Part shown: positions 42,106 to 51,479 of the stretch, piece by piece
How positions within the stretch are numbered: the first letter of the stretch is position 1
Layout of the letters: each line of letters starts with the position of its first letter
Assembly (NCBI RefSeq): GCF_027913215.1
Contig: NZ_CP115784.1
Location: 806,001-870,000 of the forward strand
Source: Paracoccus aerodenitrificans
Lineage (GTDB): Bacteria; Pseudomonadota; Alphaproteobacteria; Rhodobacterales; Rhodobacteraceae
Length of the DNA: 64,000 bases
Direction of reading: 5' to 3'
The notes under the pieces: generated by a model
What the model was told of the DNA's origin: nothing
Database searches by the model: none
Seen by the model: only the letters and a program-made list of their open reading frames with translations
Position numbers and translations under genes: made by a program

Positions 42106-42732
42106 ATGAGCAACGAAGACCCATTCGGATTCGATCTTTCGGCCAAAACAGACAAGAAACGGCGCTCGAGGGGGCGGCGGGGGATGACTGGTGCCTTTGA
42201 AACCTCAACGCGGAGTTGCGACAAGGAGGGCTGTGCCGAACCGGGCAAGTATCGTGCGCCGAAATCTCCGCGGGCGCTCGATGATTATTACTGGTTCTGC
42301 AAGGATCATGTGCGTGAATACAATCTGAACTGGAACTATTTTCAGGGTCAGTCGGAAGAGGAATTTCAGGAATTTCTGGATAACGCTACGGTCTGGGACC
42401 GCCCGACGAAACCCTTCGGCAAGGCGGCGCAGGAACAGGCATGGGCGCGGCATGGGGTCAGTGACCCGCTGGAGATTCTGGGCGCGAACGGGACCGATCC
42501 TTCAGTGCGCAGCGGTCCGCGCCGCAAGCTGCCACCGACAGAGCGGCGGGCTCTGGATATTCTTGAAGCGAAGGATAGCTGGACCCGCGCCGAGATCCGC
42601 AAACAGTACAAAGCTCTGGTGAAGGTGCTGCATCCGGACATGAACGGGGGCGACCGCTCGGATGAAGAGCGTCTGGCCGAGGTTGTCTGGGCCTGGGATC
42701 AGGTCAAAGAAAGCCGTCATTTCCGGGATTGA
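42106..42732 (+). CDS. J-domain (DnaJ-like) protein
   Basis: The 208-residue protein has a C-terminal J domain (about residues 145-205), with the Hsp70-activating HPD motif in VKVLHPDMNGGDRS and a preceding helix RAEIRKQYKALVKVL. The N-terminal half has spaced cysteines (SCDKEGC and FCKDHV) that may bind a metal. The ATG at 42106 has AAGG upstream; a GTG at 42100 is also possible. It is the first chromosomal gene right of the ICE junction. Confidence 0.9.
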   Translation: MSNEDPFGFDLSAKTDKKRRSRGRRGMTGAFETSTRSCDKEGCAEPGKYRAPKSPRALDDYYWFCKDHVREYNLNWNYFQGQSEEEFQEFLDNATVWDRPTKPFGKAAQEQAWARHGVSDPLEILGANGTDPSVRSGPRRKLPPTERRALDILEAKDSWTRAEIRKQYKALVKVLHPDMNGGDRSDEERLAEVVWAWDQVKESRHFRD

Positions 42733-42763
42733 TCGGAGCCGGGACTGACCGGAGCGGCGGCGC

Positions 42764-43864
42764 TCAGACCCTCGATTCGGTTTCCTCGCCATCCGTCAGC
42801 CCGTCATCGGGGTGACCTTCGCGCGACAGCAGGACAGCGACCGGGCGCAGCCAGGGGATATGGGCGCAGACGATCATCACGGCGACCATGATCGGCACGG
42901 CAAGGAACATGCCCGGCACGCCCCAGACCGCGGCCCAGAAGGCCAGGCTGAGAATAATGCCGAAGCTGGACAGGCGCAGCGTCTGCCCAAGCAACATCGG
43001 GTCCAGCACATTGCCGATCACGAACTGAACTGCCGTGCAGCCGGCCCCGACGGCCAGTGTCGTCGTCAGATCCGCTGTCAGCACATAAGCAAGCACAACC
43101 GCGATGATCGTGGCGATCACAGATCCGACCGAGGGGATGAAGTTCAGCGCAAAGGTCAGAAGCGCGATGGCGCCCGCCAGAGGCAGCCCCGCAGTGGTGA
43201 AGATCAGCCAGACACAGCCCGCGGTGGCGGCGCTGACCAGCGTCTTAACCACAAGATAGCGGTTCACCCGCCGCATGATCGAGGTGATGATCTTGCTGAC
43301 CCGGGCGGCGGCCTCGGCATCGTTGCTGAGCAGGCTTTCGATCTTCAGCGGGAACCAGACCTTTTCCGCGAACATGAAGCCCACGAACAGAAAGATCAGC
43401 ACGGCGGCGGCAATGACATCCGACGCGCCGCCTGCCGCTGTCTGCATCCAGCCGGTGACGTTGATGTTCCGGATGGCGGTATCGACGGTGCGTTGTGCCT
43501 CGGGTCCCAGCCATTCCAGCAGGGCGGGCAGGGCGGCCTGCATCTGCTCGGCATAGGAAATCGCCGTGGTCACGACCTCGTTCACCTGACTGACCACCGT
43601 GGCCGAAGCCCAAAGCAGCCCGACCCCGATCAGCAGCAGCGCCAGAGCCGTGGCCAGCCAGTTCGGCACGCGCTGCCGTGCAATCGCGCTGATCGCATCC
43701 GAGGTCAGCGAAAAGATGATGATGGCGATGGCCAGACAGATCAGCATGAACCGCGCCTGCACCAGCAGGAAAAGCAGGATCGCAAAGGCGATAATGCCCA
43801 GGAAGCCCGTTTGCAGTCTGTCGCGCAGAATCTGGTTCTGTCGGTCCACTCTTTTACCCGTCAT
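42764..43864 (-). CDS. AI-2E family transporter
   Basis: The 366-residue inner-membrane protein has about eight hydrophobic segments in the family pattern. A long soluble loop lies between segments 3 and 4, and the motif region ALLTFALNFIPSVGSVIATI precedes GLPLAG-type and VLDPMLLG sequences. Relatives export autoinducer-2 or act as ion antiporters. Its ATG overlaps the gyrA stop, so it is probably read on the gyrA transcript. Confidence 0.9.
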   Translation of the reverse strand: MTGKRVDRQNQILRDRLQTGFLGIIAFAILLFLLVQARFMLICLAIAIIIFSLTSDAISAIARQRVPNWLATALALLLIGVGLLWASATVVSQVNEVVTTAISYAEQMQAALPALLEWLGPEAQRTVDTAIRNINVTGWMQTAAGGASDVIAAAVLIFLFVGFMFAEKVWFPLKIESLLSNDAEAAARVSKIITSIMRRVNRYLVVKTLVSAATAGCVWLIFTTAGLPLAGAIALLTFALNFIPSVGSVIATIIAVVLAYVLTADLTTTLAVGAGCTAVQFVIGNVLDPMLLGQTLRLSSFGIILSLAFWAAVWGVPGMFLAVPIMVAVMIVCAHIPWLRPVAVLLSREGHPDDGLTDGEETESRV

Positions 43865-46632
43865 CAGGACTCGGTGTTGTCGTCCACCTCATCTTCGCCC
43901 TGATCGGCGATACGTGCAACGGAAACAACGGTTTCGCCGTTGGTTGTGTTGAAAACACGTACCCCACCGGCCGAGCGCGACCGGAAGCTGATCCCGTCCA
44001 CCGGCACCCGGATCGACTGGCCCTTGGACGTTGCCAACATGATCTGGTCGTCCAGCTCGACCGGGAAGGACGCGACCAGCGGACCGCCGCGCAACGCCTT
44101 GTCCATCGCCATCACGCCCTGACCGCCGCGCCCGCGCAGCGGGTAATCATGGCTAGAGCTGATCTTGCCCGAGCCTTTTTCGGTGATGGTCAGGATCAGA
44201 TCCTCAGCCGCGGACATTTCGGCATAGCGTTCCTGGGTGATGCTGCCTTCCGCGATGTTTTCCTCATCCTCATCGGGTTCGGCACCATCATCCAGCGCGC
44301 CGGCCACGGCGCGGCGCATCTTCAGATAGGCGGCGCGTTCGGCAGGATCGGCTTCGAAATGGCGGATGACGGACATCGAGACGACCTGATCGCCCTCTGC
44401 CAGCCGGATGCCGCGCACCCCGGTTGAGCTGCGGCTCTGGAAGACGCGCACATCGGTCGCGGCAAAGCGGATCGCGCGGCCCTTTGCCGTGACCAGCATG
44501 ACGTCATCGTCATCCGTGGCCATGCGGACCCCGATCAGGCTGGTGCCCTCGGGCAGCTTCATGGCGATCTTGCCGTTGCGCATGATATTGGTGAAGTCGG
44601 ACAGGGCATTGCGCCGCACCTCTCCGCCGTCTGTGGCGAAGACGACCTTGTAATTATCCCATTCGATCTCCGGCGCATCCATCGGCAGAAGCGCCGCAAT
44701 CGAGGTGCCGCCGTCAATCGGCAGGATATTGACCAGAGCCTTGCCCCGCGCGGTCCGCCCGCCAAGCGGCAGACGCCATGTCTTTAGACGATAGACCATC
44801 CCGTCCGTGGTGAAGAACAGCAATTCGGTGTGGGTATTGGCGACGAACAGCGTGGTAACCACGTCGTCTTCCTTGGTTGCCATCCCTGACAGCCCCTTGC
44901 CGCCGCGCTTCTGCGAACGGAACTCGGCCAAGGCGGTGCGCTTGATATAGCCGCCCGAGGTGATGGTGACGACCATGTCTTCACGTTCGATCAGGTCTTC
45001 ATCGTCCATATCCCCGGCCCAGTCGAGGATTTCGGTCCGGCGCGGCACGGCGAACTGTTCCTTCACCTCATTCAGCTCATCCGAGATGATGCCCATAATC
45101 CGCTCGCGGCTGGCGAGGATGGCCAGATAGTCGCGGATATCGTCGGCCAGTTTTTTCAGCTCTTCGGTGATTTCCTGAACGCCAAGCTGCGTCAGGCGTT
45201 GCAGCCGCAGATCGAGGATCGCGCGGGCCTGCGTTTCCGACAGGTTATAGGTGCCGTCATCATTGACCGGGTGACGCGGATCGTCGATCAGCTTGAGATA
45301 TTCAAGGATCTCATGCGCAGGCCAGCGACGCTCCATCAGTCTTTCACGGGCTTCGGCGGCATCTTTCGAGGAACGGATGGTTTCCACCACCTCATCGACA
45401 TTGGACACGGCGACGGCCAGACCGCACAGAACATGGCTGCGTTCGCGGGCCTTGCGCAGCTCATAGGCGGTGCGGCGGGCGACGACATCTTCGCGGAAGC
45501 TGATGAAGTAGGTCAGGAAGTCGCGCAGCGCCAGTTGTTCGGGCCTGCCGCCATTCAGCGCCAGCATATTCGCCCCGAAACTCGTCTGCATTGGCGTAAA
45601 GCGGAAAAGCTGGTTCAGCACCACCTCGGGCGTGGCATCGCGCTTCAGATCGATGACGACGCGGACGCCGTGCCGGTCGGATTCGTCCTGCACATGGGCG
45701 ATCCCCTCAATCCGCTTTTCCTTGGCCATTTCCGCGATCTTCTCGATCATCACGGCCTTGTTCACCTGATAGGGGATCTCGTCGATGACGATAGAGAAAC
45801 GGTCGCGCTTGGTTTCCTCGATCCGGGTCTTCGCCCGCAGCGGGATAGAGCCGCGCCCGTCCAGATAGGCCTTGCGGATGCCGGACCGGCCCAGAATCGT
45901 GCCGCCGGTCGGGAAATCGGGGCCGGGAATGATCTCCATCAGCCGTTCGGCCGACAGATCCGGGTTCTCGATCAGGGCAAGCGTGCCGTCGATCACCTCG
46001 CCCAGATTATGAGGCGGGATATTGGTGGCCATGCCGACGGCGATACCACCCGCGCCATTGACCAGCATATTCGGGAAGCGGGCGGGCAGGACGGTCGGTT
46101 CGCGGTCCTTGCCGTCATAGTTGTCCTGAAAATCGACCGTATCCTTGTCGATATCGGCCAGCAGGAAATCCGCAGGCTTGTCCATGCGCACTTCGGTATA
46201 GCGCATCGCCGCGGCGGAATCGCCGTCCATCGAGCCGAAATTGCCCTGACCGTCCAGCAGCGGCAGCGACATCGAGAAATCCTGCGCCATCCGCACAAGC
46301 GCGTCATAGATCGCCGCATCGCCATGCGGATGGTATTTCCCCATCACATCGCCGACCGGGCGGGCCGATTTGCGATAGGGTTTATCATGCGTGTTGCCGG
46401 ATTCGTGCATCGCGAACAGGATGCGGCGGTGAACCGGTTTCAGCCCGTCGCGCAGATCCGGAATGGCGCGGCTGACAATGACCGACATGGCATAGTCGAG
46501 ATAGCTCGACCGCATTTCATCCGTGATGTCGATCTGCGGCCCGTCATGGGGCATGACCGAGCGTTCCGGTGGCAGCCCGTCGCCGCCATTATTATCCATG
46601 TCCAGATCGTCATCGTCGGGGGTGTCAGCCAC
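43864..46632 (-). CDS. gyrA: DNA gyrase subunit A
   Basis: This 922-residue type II topoisomerase subunit cuts and rejoins DNA to introduce negative supercoils. The winged-helix core contains [12 protein letters not shown] and the quinolone-resistance region [18 protein letters not shown], with Ala where E. coli has Ser83 and Asp at the Asp87 position. The catalytic Tyr lies in MRYTEVRM. The C-terminal beta-pinwheel has the GyrA box QKRGGKG. The acidic N-terminal extension is somewhat long. Start ATG 46632. Confidence 0.98.
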   Translation of the reverse strand: MADTPDDDDLDMDNNGGDGLPPERSVMPHDGPQIDITDEMRSSYLDYAMSVIVSRAIPDLRDGLKPVHRRILFAMHESGNTHDKPYRKSARPVGDVMGKYHPHGDAAIYDALVRMAQDFSMSLPLLDGQGNFGSMDGDSAAAMRYTEVRMDKPADFLLADIDKDTVDFQDNYDGKDREPTVLPARFPNMLVNGAGGIAVGMATNIPPHNLGEVIDGTLALIENPDLSAERLMEIIPGPDFPTGGTILGRSGIRKAYLDGRGSIPLRAKTRIEETKRDRFSIVIDEIPYQVNKAVMIEKIAEMAKEKRIEGIAHVQDESDRHGVRVVIDLKRDATPEVVLNQLFRFTPMQTSFGANMLALNGGRPEQLALRDFLTYFISFREDVVARRTAYELRKARERSHVLCGLAVAVSNVDEVVETIRSSKDAAEARERLMERRWPAHEILEYLKLIDDPRHPVNDDGTYNLSETQARAILDLRLQRLTQLGVQEITEELKKLADDIRDYLAILASRERIMGIISDELNEVKEQFAVPRRTEILDWAGDMDDEDLIEREDMVVTITSGGYIKRTALAEFRSQKRGGKGLSGMATKEDDVVTTLFVANTHTELLFFTTDGMVYRLKTWRLPLGGRTARGKALVNILPIDGGTSIAALLPMDAPEIEWDNYKVVFATDGGEVRRNALSDFTNIMRNGKIAMKLPEGTSLIGVRMATDDDDVMLVTAKGRAIRFAATDVRVFQSRSSTGVRGIRLAEGDQVVSMSVIRHFEADPAERAAYLKMRRAVAGALDDGAEPDEDEENIAEGSITQERYAEMSAAEDLILTITEKGSGKISSSHDYPLRGRGGQGVMAMDKALRGGPLVASFPVELDDQIMLATSKGQSIRVPVDGISFRSRSAGGVRVFNTTNGETVVSVARIADQGEDEVDDNTES

Positions 46633-46697
46633 GTTTTACGCCTCAATATATTGTTGCTGCGGGGTATAGCACCTACGCAGGCTTGGGCGCAACGGCG

Positions 46698-47180
46698 TCA
46701 GATGCGGATGTCCCGGCCCATCGCGGCCCGCAGCCACATCCCGGTGAGAATCGCCGAGCAGATCGCATTCCAGGCAGCCATTGTCAGGCCGAGGAAATAC
46801 CATTGCGGCTGATCGCAGCGCACGACCGGGGCGGTCTCAAGCTGCGCCATCAGCTCCTGCGTGGACAGCGTCGCCAGATTGCTGATCCCGCCGGAACAGG
46901 CTGTCGGTCCCTGCCACCAGCCGAACTCGACACCGCTGTGATAGATCGCGAAGGCGCAGGCAAGCCCGGTGGCAAGGGCGCCCAGCCATCTCAGGATTTT
47001 GCTGTCGATGAAGATCAGCGCCCCGGCGATCAGTGCCGCCGCCAGATGCGGCCAGCGTTGCAGAATGCAAAGCTCGCAGGGGATATAGCCGATTGCCTGA
47101 AAGGCAAGTGCGGTGATCAGCAACGCGGCGGAGCCTGCTCCTGCAAGAAGCGCCAGATTTCTGGAAGATATATCGATCAT
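46698..47180 (-). CDS. dsbB: Disulfide bond formation protein B
   Basis: The 160-residue inner-membrane protein has four hydrophobic segments. It reoxidises DsbA and passes electrons to quinone. The first redox pair is CELC (residues 35-38) right after TM1. The second pair is the Cys in PTACSGGIS and the Cys in APVVRCDQP in the second periplasmic loop. The conserved QRWPH follows the first pair. It stands alone between gyrA and a DedA gene. Confidence 0.93.
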   Translation of the reverse strand: MIDISSRNLALLAGAGSAALLITALAFQAIGYIPCELCILQRWPHLAAALIAGALIFIDSKILRWLGALATGLACAFAIYHSGVEFGWWQGPTACSGGISNLATLSTQELMAQLETAPVVRCDQPQWYFLGLTMAAWNAICSAILTGMWLRAAMGRDIRI

Positions 47181-47238
47181 GCCGACCGAGTAGAATCAGC
47201 GGCGGCCCAGTGCAAGTCGCGTTGTCGTGATTCCGGGT

Positions 47239-47835
47239 TTACTGCGGTTTCCAACGGATCACCCGCCATAGGTAAATCCCGATAATGGACAGCACGATCA
47301 GCTTGGAAATCGGGTCGATGAACCCCGAAACCAACTCGAACTGGTCCTGAAGGATCAGCCCTGCAACGGTCAGCAAAATCGTCCAGATCGCGCTGCCAAG
47401 CGTGGTCAGCAGCAGAAAGCGCCAGAACGGCATCGCGGCAATCCCGGCGGGTACGGAGATCAGCGTGCGGATCGCGGGAAGCATCCGGCCAAAGAACACC
47501 GCCGCGCCGCCGTGGCGGCTGAACCAGCCGATTGCGCCGTCGATATCGGATGGCGACATGGTAAACACGCGGCCCCATCTGGCCGCCCATCTTTTAAGGC
47601 GCACGGCACCGAAAATCTGCCCCACCACATACCACAGGCTGGTTCCAAGAACCGATCCCGCCGTGCCTGACAGAATCGTCATGACCAGCCCCAGCCTGCC
47701 TTCGCCCACCAGATAACCGGCAAGCGGCATGATCAGCTCTGACGGAATCGGAGGAAATACATTCTCGGCCAGCATCAGCAGGAAGACGCCGGTATATCCC
47801 CAGCCGTCAATGACCGATACGATCCAGTCGAACAT
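47239..47835 (-). CDS. DedA family membrane protein
   Basis: The 198-residue polytopic protein has the DedA/SNARE-associated pattern: ENVFPPIPSELIMPLAGYLV, GSVLGTSLWYVVGQ and GGAAVFFGRMLPAIRTLISV with its conserved Arg, then PAGIAAMPFWRF. DedA proteins move lipid carriers or phospholipids across the membrane and affect envelope homeostasis. The ATG at 47835 fits relatives; an upstream extension to 47892 lacks conservation-like features. Confidence 0.92.
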   Translation of the reverse strand: MFDWIVSVIDGWGYTGVFLLMLAENVFPPIPSELIMPLAGYLVGEGRLGLVMTILSGTAGSVLGTSLWYVVGQIFGAVRLKRWAARWGRVFTMSPSDIDGAIGWFSRHGGAAVFFGRMLPAIRTLISVPAGIAAMPFWRFLLLTTLGSAIWTILLTVAGLILQDQFELVSGFIDPISKLIVLSIIGIYLWRVIRWKPQ

Positions 47836-47971
47836 CTCTGCACACCATCCCTTAAAGCGCCCTCCTGTCGCGCGGCTTGCGGGAACCGTCAAGCCCGCTT
47901 AGGGTTTTGCTTGCCTATATCGCGTTCGGTCTTCCCGGACGTGCAGCCAGAATTGCAGGAGAGCGACACGG

Positions 47972-48817
47972 ATGGAATGGCGCGGAAAGCGGGGCAGCCG
48001 CAATGTCGAGGATCGGCGCAGAATGGGAGGCGCCGGGGCAGGCGGGGTCGGCATTGTCGGGATGCTTGCCGTGCTTGCATTCGGCTATTTCTTCGGAATT
48101 GACATATCGCCACTGGTCAGCGGAGTGTCGCAGAGCCAGCAAAGCGGCGAACCCCGTGAACTGACCGCGGCAGAGCAGGAAATGGGCGATTTCGCTTCGG
48201 TGATCCTTGCCGAGACCGAGGATGTCTTCGGTCAGGTTGCCAGCGAAGAGGCCGGCATCCGCTACAGCGACCCACAGATGGTGCTGTATTCCGGCGTGAC
48301 GCAGTCGGGCTGCGGCGGTGCCTCGTCGCAGATGGGGCCGTTTTATTGCCCGGCGGATCAGAAGATCTATCTCGACACCGATTTCTTCACCGTCATGGAG
48401 CAGCGCATGGGGGCGGGCGGAGATCTGGCCGCCGCATATGTGATCGCGCATGAGGTCGGCCACCATGTCCAGAACGAATTCGGGATCCTGCCTCAGGTCA
48501 CGCAGATGCGGCAGCAGGCAAGTGAGCGCGATTCGAATTTCCTCTCGGTACTGACCGAGTTGCAGGCCGATTGCTTTGCCGGGATGTGGGCGCGGAACTC
48601 GACGCAGGATCTTGCGATCACGCGTGAGGATATCGGCGAGGCGATGAATGCGGCGGCGGCTGTCGGCGACGATGCGCTGATGCAAAGCGCGGGCCGGGCG
48701 GTCGTGCCGGACGCCTTCACGCATGGCTCCTCGGAGGACCGGCAGGAATGGTTCATGCGAGGCTATGAGAGCGGCTCGCTGTCAGCCTGCAACACCTTCA
48801 AAGAAGCCGGGCTTTAA
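47972..48817 (+). CDS. Neutral zinc metallopeptidase (YpfJ/KPN_02809 family)
   Basis: The 281-residue protein has a basic N-terminus and one membrane anchor (about residues 24-45). A periplasmic peptidase domain carries the zincin motif HEVGHH (residues 160-165) and the third ligand region TELQADCFAGMWA. GCGGASSQMGPFYCPADQ is the Cys-containing family block. The substrate is unknown. It is read rightwards, away from the DedA gene, and ends at a strong hairpin. Confidence 0.92.
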   Translation: MEWRGKRGSRNVEDRRRMGGAGAGGVGIVGMLAVLAFGYFFGIDISPLVSGVSQSQQSGEPRELTAAEQEMGDFASVILAETEDVFGQVASEEAGIRYSDPQMVLYSGVTQSGCGGASSQMGPFYCPADQKIYLDTDFFTVMEQRMGAGGDLAAAYVIAHEVGHHVQNEFGILPQVTQMRQQASERDSNFLSVLTELQADCFAGMWARNSTQDLAITREDIGEAMNAAAAVGDDALMQSAGRAVVPDAFTHGSSEDRQEWFMRGYESGSLSACNTFKEAGL

Positions 48818-48823
48818 GGCCGG

Positions 48824-48868
48824 AAAGCCCCCCACGCCGTATGTCAACGCGGCAGGCGGGGCTTTCTT
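48824..48868. terminator. Bidirectional hairpin terminator
   Basis: AAAGCCCC (48824-48831) pairs with GGGGCTTT (48858-48865), and inner GCCG/CGGC pairs extend the structure. The T/A tails allow termination in both directions, between the metallopeptidase gene and the convergent small gene at 48844-49029. Confidence 0.65.
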
Positions 48869-49029
48869 CCCTCATCAAGCGTCGCCCATTCCGGCCAGTA
48901 TCCCAGCTTTTCCAGGGCCAGCATGATCAGCCCGGCGGCGATGATGCCGAAAACCAGCTTGACCATCTTCATGCTTGGCGGATTCCGCGCCCATTTCGAC
49001 GCCCGGATCAGCCAGTTCATATTGTTCAT
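48844..49029 (-). CDS. Small single-TM protein conserved in Rhodobacteraceae
   Basis: The 61-residue protein MNNMNWLIRASKWARNPPSM then has one membrane segment (VFGIIAAGLIMLALEKL) and ends GYWPEWATLDEG. The N-terminal MNWLIRASxWARNPPS pattern is familiar from other Rhodobacteraceae; this is recalled, not searched. Starts at 49020 or 49062 are possible. It diverges from the Coq10/RatA gene. Function unknown. Confidence 0.65.
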   Translation of the reverse strand: MNNMNWLIRASKWARNPPSMKMVKLVFGIIAAGLIMLALEKLGYWPEWATLDEGRKPRLPR

Positions 49030-49076
49030 CTTCGCCCTCTGCGTTATTTCCGGCAAAGCCATTTACGGACCCGACC

Positions 49077-49544
49077 TTGCCCCAGCGTTCTGAAACTCGC
49101 AAACTTCCTTACACTGCCCGGCAGATGTATGATCTAGTGGCCGATGTTGAAAGATATCCCGAATTTCTGCCGTGGAACACCGCCGCACGCATCAGGTCGC
49201 GCGACGAACAGGGCGACGGATCAGAGGTCATCGCGGCGGATCTGGTGATCTCGTTCAAAGTGTTTCGTGAGCGTTTCGGCAGCCGGGTAACGCTTTGGCC
49301 CGATGACATGAAGATCGACACGCAATATCTTGACGGGCCATTCAAATATCTGCGCAGCGGCTGGAGTTTCCGCGATCTTGAGGGAGGCGGAAGCGAGGTC
49401 GACTTCTTCGTCGATTTCGAGTTTCGCAATGTCATTCTGGCGAGTCTGATCGGCGTGGTCTTCGATGAGGCAATGAGCCGGATCGTCCGTGCCTTCGAAG
49501 AACGTGCGCGGAAGCTGTACGGTGCCGGGGCGGGCTTAGGGTAG
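49077..49544 (+). CDS. Coq10/RatA-type START-domain protein
   Basis: The 155-residue protein has a single START-like domain: TARQMYDLVADVERYPEFLP at the N-terminus, FKVFRERFGSRVTL in the middle, and IVRAFEERARKLYG at the C-terminus. Coq10 proteins bind ubiquinone and help its delivery to the respiratory chain. The related RatA acts on ribosomes. The start is taken as TTG 49077 (MPQRSETRKLPYT), because no ATG precedes the conserved part and relatives begin here. Its 3' end overlaps the convergent AhpD-like gene by 9 bases. Confidence 0.88.
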   Translation: MPQRSETRKLPYTARQMYDLVADVERYPEFLPWNTAARIRSRDEQGDGSEVIAADLVISFKVFRERFGSRVTLWPDDMKIDTQYLDGPFKYLRSGWSFRDLEGGGSEVDFFVDFEFRNVILASLIGVVFDEAMSRIVRAFEERARKLYGAGAGLG

Positions 49545-50084
49545 CAGCGGCCACTCGGTCATCTCGCGGGCAATATCGTCGTCAAGCGGTGTCCCGAAGC
49601 TTTGTACGATAAAACCCAGAACCGTATAGAACCCCACAGTCGCCATCAGGTCCAGCACACCCTCGCGCCCGATCTGCTGTCTCAGCCGGGAGAGCGTCCC
49701 GGGCGATAATCTGCGATCGTCGAAAAGCTCATCCACCGCCTGTGCCAGCAGCGCATCCTGCGGCTTCATCTGCGCCCGGTCGCCGGTCATGGTGACGATC
49801 CTGCTGTCATCCATACCGATTCTGCGCGCACGGTGTACATGATGTGACCATTCGTACTCAGCACCAAGCCTGTGCGCACAACGCAGGATCACGATTTCCG
49901 ATTGCGCGGGATCCAGCACGGGATTTTTCACCACATGCTCGCGCAGAGGCGCCCATGCCCGCAAAAGATCGGGATGATGCGCCATGACGCGATAGACATT
50001 CAGCGCCGTTGCAAAACCGTCTTTCAGATCCCGAAGCGAATCGGGCCAGTTCTCGTCCGGGACGGGTCGGAAATCACGGTTCAT
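49536..50084 (-). CDS. Carboxymuconolactone decarboxylase/AhpD-like protein
   Basis: The 182-residue helical protein is of the CMD superfamily: REHVVKNPVLDPAQSEIVIL, then RCAHRLGAEYEWSHHVHRAR and a C-terminal GREGVLDLMATVGFYTVLGF. The AhpD redox motif CxxC is absent; a single Cys precedes a His-rich stretch (EWSHHV), as in CMD-like proteins without peroxidase function. GAGGA precedes the ATG at 50084, which decides the start over 50102 and 50153. Confidence 0.85.
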   Translation of the reverse strand: MNRDFRPVPDENWPDSLRDLKDGFATALNVYRVMAHHPDLLRAWAPLREHVVKNPVLDPAQSEIVILRCAHRLGAEYEWSHHVHRARRIGMDDSRIVTMTGDRAQMKPQDALLAQAVDELFDDRRLSPGTLSRLRQQIGREGVLDLMATVGFYTVLGFIVQSFGTPLDDDIAREMTEWPLLP

Positions 50085-50153
50085 AGCGTCCTCGCGCATG
50101 CCGGAATGATGTGTCGCTGCAGCCTTGATAGCTGATTCAGTCGGCCCGATCAT

Positions 50154-50371
50154 CCGTTAACCGCTTTGCGGAGAGGGGTGGTTCCGGACAGGTCACGATT
50201 GGATCGAGAAAAGACGCAGAGAGCGGAAATTATGACGTGATAAGATAAATTATCAATGATTTACATCATGTTATAGTAAATTATTGATTTATTCTCATCG
50301 CATCAGACGAGTGTTGCACTTTTTGCGCAGATATCGGACGCTTGATGCAGTAACCAACACGGGAGATAACA
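50154..50371 (+). promoter_or_regulatory. AT-rich upstream region of the TRAP operon
   Basis: A 218-bp intergenic region contains a markedly AT-rich block at about 50235-50290 (GATAAGATAAATTATC and GTTATAGTAAATTATTG) in an otherwise GC-rich neighbourhood. It probably holds the promoter for the solute-binding protein gene. No single -35/-10 pair stands out. Confidence 0.4.
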
Positions 50372-51343
50372 ATGAGCTTCATCAAAACCGTGACCGCAGC
50401 TTTTGTACTTGCTTCGGTCTCTGGCGCTGCGCATGCGCAGGAGGAGCGTTTCATCACCATCGGTACAGGTGGGCAGACAGGTGTGTATTATGTGGTCGGT
50501 CAGTCGATCTGCCGGCTTGTGAACCGCGATACCGCCGAAACGGGTATCAAATGCACCGCTCCTTCGACGGGCGGTTCGGTCGCCAACGTCAATGCGATCA
50601 AGGCCGGTGACATGACAATGGGTGTGGCGCAGTCCGACATCCAGTATCACGCCTATAATGGCACCTCGGCAGAGTTCGAAGGCGACAACAAGATCGAGAA
50701 TCTGCGTTCGGTCTTCTCGGTCCACCCCGAACCCTTCACCGTGGTTGCCCGCAAGGACGCCAATATCGCCAGCTTCGACGATATGCGCGGCAAGCGCGTG
50801 AATGTCGGCAATCCGGGCTCGGGTCAGCTTGCCACGATGCAGGTCGTGCTGAACGCCAAGGGCTGGACGATGGATGATTTCTCGCTGGCATCGGAACTGA
50901 AGCCTGCCGAACAATCCGCCGCTCTGGGCGACAACAAAGTCGATGCGATCGTTTATACGGTCGGCCACCCGAACGGCTCGATCCAGGAAGCGACCTCGAC
51001 GGTCGAGGCCAATCTGGTTCCGGTCGAAGGGCCTGAAATCGATCAGCTCATCGCGGATAATCCCTATTACGCGAAGGCGACCATTCCGGGCGGCATGTAT
51101 GCGGGCACGGATGAGGACACCACCACTTTCGGCGTCAAGGCGACCTTCGTGACGTCGGCGGATGTGCCGGAAGACATGGTTTACGAAGTCGTGTCGGCTG
51201 TTTTCGACAATTTCGACCGCTTCAAGGGCCTGCACCCTGCCTTTGCGAATCTCGAACCGGAAGCGATGATCAGCGAGGGGAACTCGGCGCCTCTGCATCC
51301 CGGTGCAGAGAAATATTATCGCGAACAAGGCTGGATCGAGTGA
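50372..51343 (+). CDS. TAXI family TRAP transporter solute-binding protein
   Basis: The 323-residue periplasmic receptor has a signal peptide (AFVLASVSGAAHA-QE) and the TAXI signature at the mature start (ITIGTGGQTGVYYVVGQSIC), then PSTGGSVANVNAIKAGDMTM. It delivers an unknown carboxylate or similar substrate to the fused permease encoded next. GGGAG precedes the ATG. A terminator-like hairpin separates it from the permease gene, which would let the receptor be made in excess. Confidence 0.95.
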   Translation: MSFIKTVTAAFVLASVSGAAHAQEERFITIGTGGQTGVYYVVGQSICRLVNRDTAETGIKCTAPSTGGSVANVNAIKAGDMTMGVAQSDIQYHAYNGTSAEFEGDNKIENLRSVFSVHPEPFTVVARKDANIASFDDMRGKRVNVGNPGSGQLATMQVVLNAKGWTMDDFSLASELKPAEQSAALGDNKVDAIVYTVGHPNGSIQEATSTVEANLVPVEGPEIDQLIADNPYYAKATIPGGMYAGTDEDTTTFGVKATFVTSADVPEDMVYEVVSAVFDNFDRFKGLHPAFANLEPEAMISEGNSAPLHPGAEKYYREQGWIE

Positions 51344-51384
51344 TCGAAATCCGCCTGTTTTCTATGGCTGAGATATGACGCTTG

Positions 51385-51415
51385 CGGCTCCACTCTTGCG
51401 GTGGAGCCGTTTTTT
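51385..51415 (+). terminator. Intrinsic terminator/attenuator between TRAP receptor and permease
   Basis: A 9-bp perfect stem (CGGCTCCAC at 51385-51393, GTGGAGCCG at 51401-51409) is followed by six T residues (51410-51415). Since the permease gene starts only 65 bp later, partial read-through is expected. Confidence 0.8.
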
Positions 51416-51479
51416 ATGAAGGTTAAGTAAAAAACCAGTGAACATGCCGGGCTTAACCGGTTTGATACGGGGATTGGAC

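Noticed and set aside
45199..46812. 537-codon open frame opposite gyrA
   Set aside because: gyrA is unmistakable on the other strand; the antisense frame is His/Arg/Gln-rich and shows no family features.
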